NCBI GenBank assembly: GCA_036260415.1
Contig: DASZZX010000094.1
Location: 1 to 15,892, forward strand
DNA from: DASZZX01 sp036260415
GTDB taxonomy: Bacteria; Actinomycetota; Nitriliruptoria; Nitriliruptorales; JAHWKO01
Length of the DNA: 15,892 nucleotides
Direction of reading: 5' to 3'
The stretch's first letter is position 1; each line of letters starts with the position of its first letter. The notes beneath the pieces were generated by a model. The model was not told where the DNA came from. It saw only the letters and a list, made by a program, of their open reading frames with translations, and made no database searches. A program made the translations under genes and the position numbers. Positions 14,497-15,892 of the stretch are shown piece by piece.

Positions 14497-15892
14497 TGGG
14501 TCTCCTGACCGCCGTCCTGGCACTGCCGCTCGTCGGGGCGCTCGCGATCGGGTGGGCGCGCAGCCGCGAGCAGGTTCGGGCCGTCGCCCTGGCCGCCTCG
14601 ATCGCCACGTTCGCCGTGGCGCTGGTCGTCCTGGCCCGGTTCCAGTCCGGCGAGCCCGGCTTCCAGCTGGAGGAGCAGGTCCCGTGGGTCCCCGCGTGGG
14701 GCGTCAGCTACCACCTGGGCATCGACGGGATCAGTCTTTTCCTGGTCCTGCTCACGACCTTCCTGACCCCTCTCGTCCTGCTGGAGTCGTGGGAGCACTC
14801 CGACCGGCCCAAGAGCTACTTCGCCGCGTTCCTGGTCCTCGAGACGTGCGTGCTCGGCGTGTTCCTGTCGCTCGACCTGCTGCTGTTCTACGTCTTCTGG
14901 GACCTCCTGCTGGTCCCCATGTACCTGATCATCGGCATCTGGGGCTACGAACGGCGACGCTACGCCAGCATCAAGTTCTTCCTGTACACGTTCCTCGGCG
15001 GGCTGCTGATGCTGGTCGGGATCGTCGTGGTGTGGGCACAGACCGGGGGGACCAGCTTCGACTACACCGACGTGCTCGGGCTGCGCCTGGATCCCGCCCT
15101 GCAGGGCTGGCTGTTCGCGGCCTTCTCGATCTCGTTCCTGGTGAAGGTGCCACTGTTCCCGGTCCACACGTGGCTGCCCGACGCGCACACGGAGGCGCCC
15201 ACCGGCGGCTCGGTCATGCTGGCCGGCGTGCTGCTGAAGCTGGGCGGCTACGGGCTGCTGCGGTTCTCGCTGCCGCTGTTCCCGGACGCGGCCCGCAAGG
15301 CGGTACCGTGGCTCTTCGCCCTGTCCATCGTGGGCATCATCTACGGGGCGCTGGTCGCCATGATGCAGCGCGACCTGAAGAGGTTGGTGGCGTACTCGTC
15401 GGTGAGCCACATGGGCTTCGTGGTGCTGGGCATCTTCGCGCTGAACGAGGAGGCCGTGGCGGGCGGGGTGGTCCAGATGCTCAACCACGGGCTGTCCACC
15501 GGCGCGCTGTTCTTCCTGGTCGGCATGCTGTACCACCGGCGCCACACCCGGCAGATCGCCGCGTTCGGGGGATTGGCGCGCAGCACACCCGTGTACGCCG
15601 GGCTCTTCCTGGTCGTGGCGCTGTCCTCGCTGGCGCTCCCAGGGCTGAACGGGTTCGTCGGCGAGTTCCCGATCCTGCTCGGCACGTTCGCGGTCAGCCG
15701 CTGGGCGGCAGCTCTCGCCGCGGTCGGCATGGTGCTGGCCGCCCTGTACCTGCTGTGGGCGTACCAGCGGGTCTTCCACGGTCCCCTGCGCGGCGCCGAC
15801 AACGAGCACACCCCCGACCTGCGCGCCCGCGAAGTGGGGGTGCTCGCCCCGATCGTGGCGCTGATCGTCGCGATCGGCGTGTTCCCCCAACC
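14496..15892 (+). CDS. nuoM: NADH-quinone oxidoreductase subunit M (3' truncated by window end)
   Basis: Antiporter-like membrane subunit (ND4 family). 465 residues are visible and the frame is still open at the window end; about 30-60 more are expected. Seen: YHLGIDGISLFLVLLTTF, the channel lysines Lys217 (SFLVKVPLFPVHTWLPDAHT) and Lys248 (VLLKLGGYGLLRF), and MMQRDLKRLVAYSSVSHMGF. These separate it from nuoL and nuoN. Odd point: the helix-5 motif reads FYVFWDLLLVPMYLIIGIWG, with Asp136 (GAC at 14901-14903) where the family has its essential Glu (Glu144 in E. coli). The ATG at 14496 overlaps the nuoL stop (TGATG). The gene is not broken inside the window. nuoN should follow. Confidence 0.97.
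   Translation, partial: MGLLTAVLALPLVGALAIGWARSREQVRAVALAASIATFAVALVVLARFQSGEPGFQLEEQVPWVPAWGVSYHLGIDGISLFLVLLTTFLTPLVLLESWEHSDRPKSYFAAFLVLETCVLGVFLSLDLLLFYVFWDLLLVPMYLIIGIWGYERRRYASIKFFLYTFLGGLLMLVGIVVVWAQTGGTSFDYTDVLGLRLDPALQGWLFAAFSISFLVKVPLFPVHTWLPDAHTEAPTGGSVMLAGVLLKLGGYGLLRFSLPLFPDAARKAVPWLFALSIVGIIYGALVAMMQRDLKRLVAYSSVSHMGFVVLGIFALNEEAVAGGVVQMLNHGLSTGALFFLVGMLYHRRHTRQIAAFGGLARSTPVYAGLFLVVALSSLALPGLNGFVGEFPILLGTFAVSRWAAALAAVGMVLAALYLLWAYQRVFHGPLRGADNEHTPDLRAREVGVLAPIVALIVAIGVFPQ

Overview
The window is a piece of a high-GC bacterial chromosome (roughly 70 % G+C by eye). It holds most of one operon for respiratory complex I, the 14-subunit proton-pumping NADH:quinone oxidoreductase. All recognised genes are on the + strand and packed with almost no free space. 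High GC, GTG starts, a geranylgeranyl-reductase-family gene just upstream of nuoA, and NuoI and NuoH sequences of actinobacterial type point to an actinobacterium (Actinomycetota). The acidic NuoE tail and the long hydrophilic tails on other subunits would fit a deep-branching, perhaps salt- or alkali-adapted, lineage such as Nitriliruptoria. That placement is inference only.

Layout: 1-825 is the 3' part of an FAD-dependent geranylgeranyl-reductase-family gene. 826-1016 is a non-coding spacer with a candidate terminator (887-906), a candidate promoter (905-934) and the nuoA ribosome binding site. Then follow nuoA (1017), nuoB (1434), nuoC (1947), nuoD (2629), nuoE (4086), nuoF (5204), nuoG (6619), nuoH (9140), nuoI (10455), nuoJ (11381), nuoK (12145), nuoL (12448) and nuoM (14496, cut by the window end). 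The order is canonical A-to-M; nuoN is expected just outside.

How they work together: NuoE, F and G form the NADH-oxidising module (FMN and Fe-S clusters). NuoB, C, D and I form the connecting module that carries electrons to quinone at the B/D/H interface. NuoA, H, J, K, L and M are membrane subunits, with J-K-L-M making the proton channels. The upstream reductase probably saturates the side chain of menaquinone, the likely electron acceptor.

The gene content is ordinary core metabolism. I found no mobile element, CRISPR array, tRNA, rRNA or defence system. The unusual points lie in the joints and tails. Every gap longer than 3 nt inside the operon is crossed by a mini-ORF that overlaps the upstream gene's end and stops at or within about 10 nt of the next start. 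The largest gap (nuoD-nuoE) also holds a long, strong RNA hairpin. NuoE carries a long acidic tail with a pentapeptide tandem repeat. NuoI has an apparent N-terminal membrane helix. NuoM has Asp where the family's key Glu is expected.
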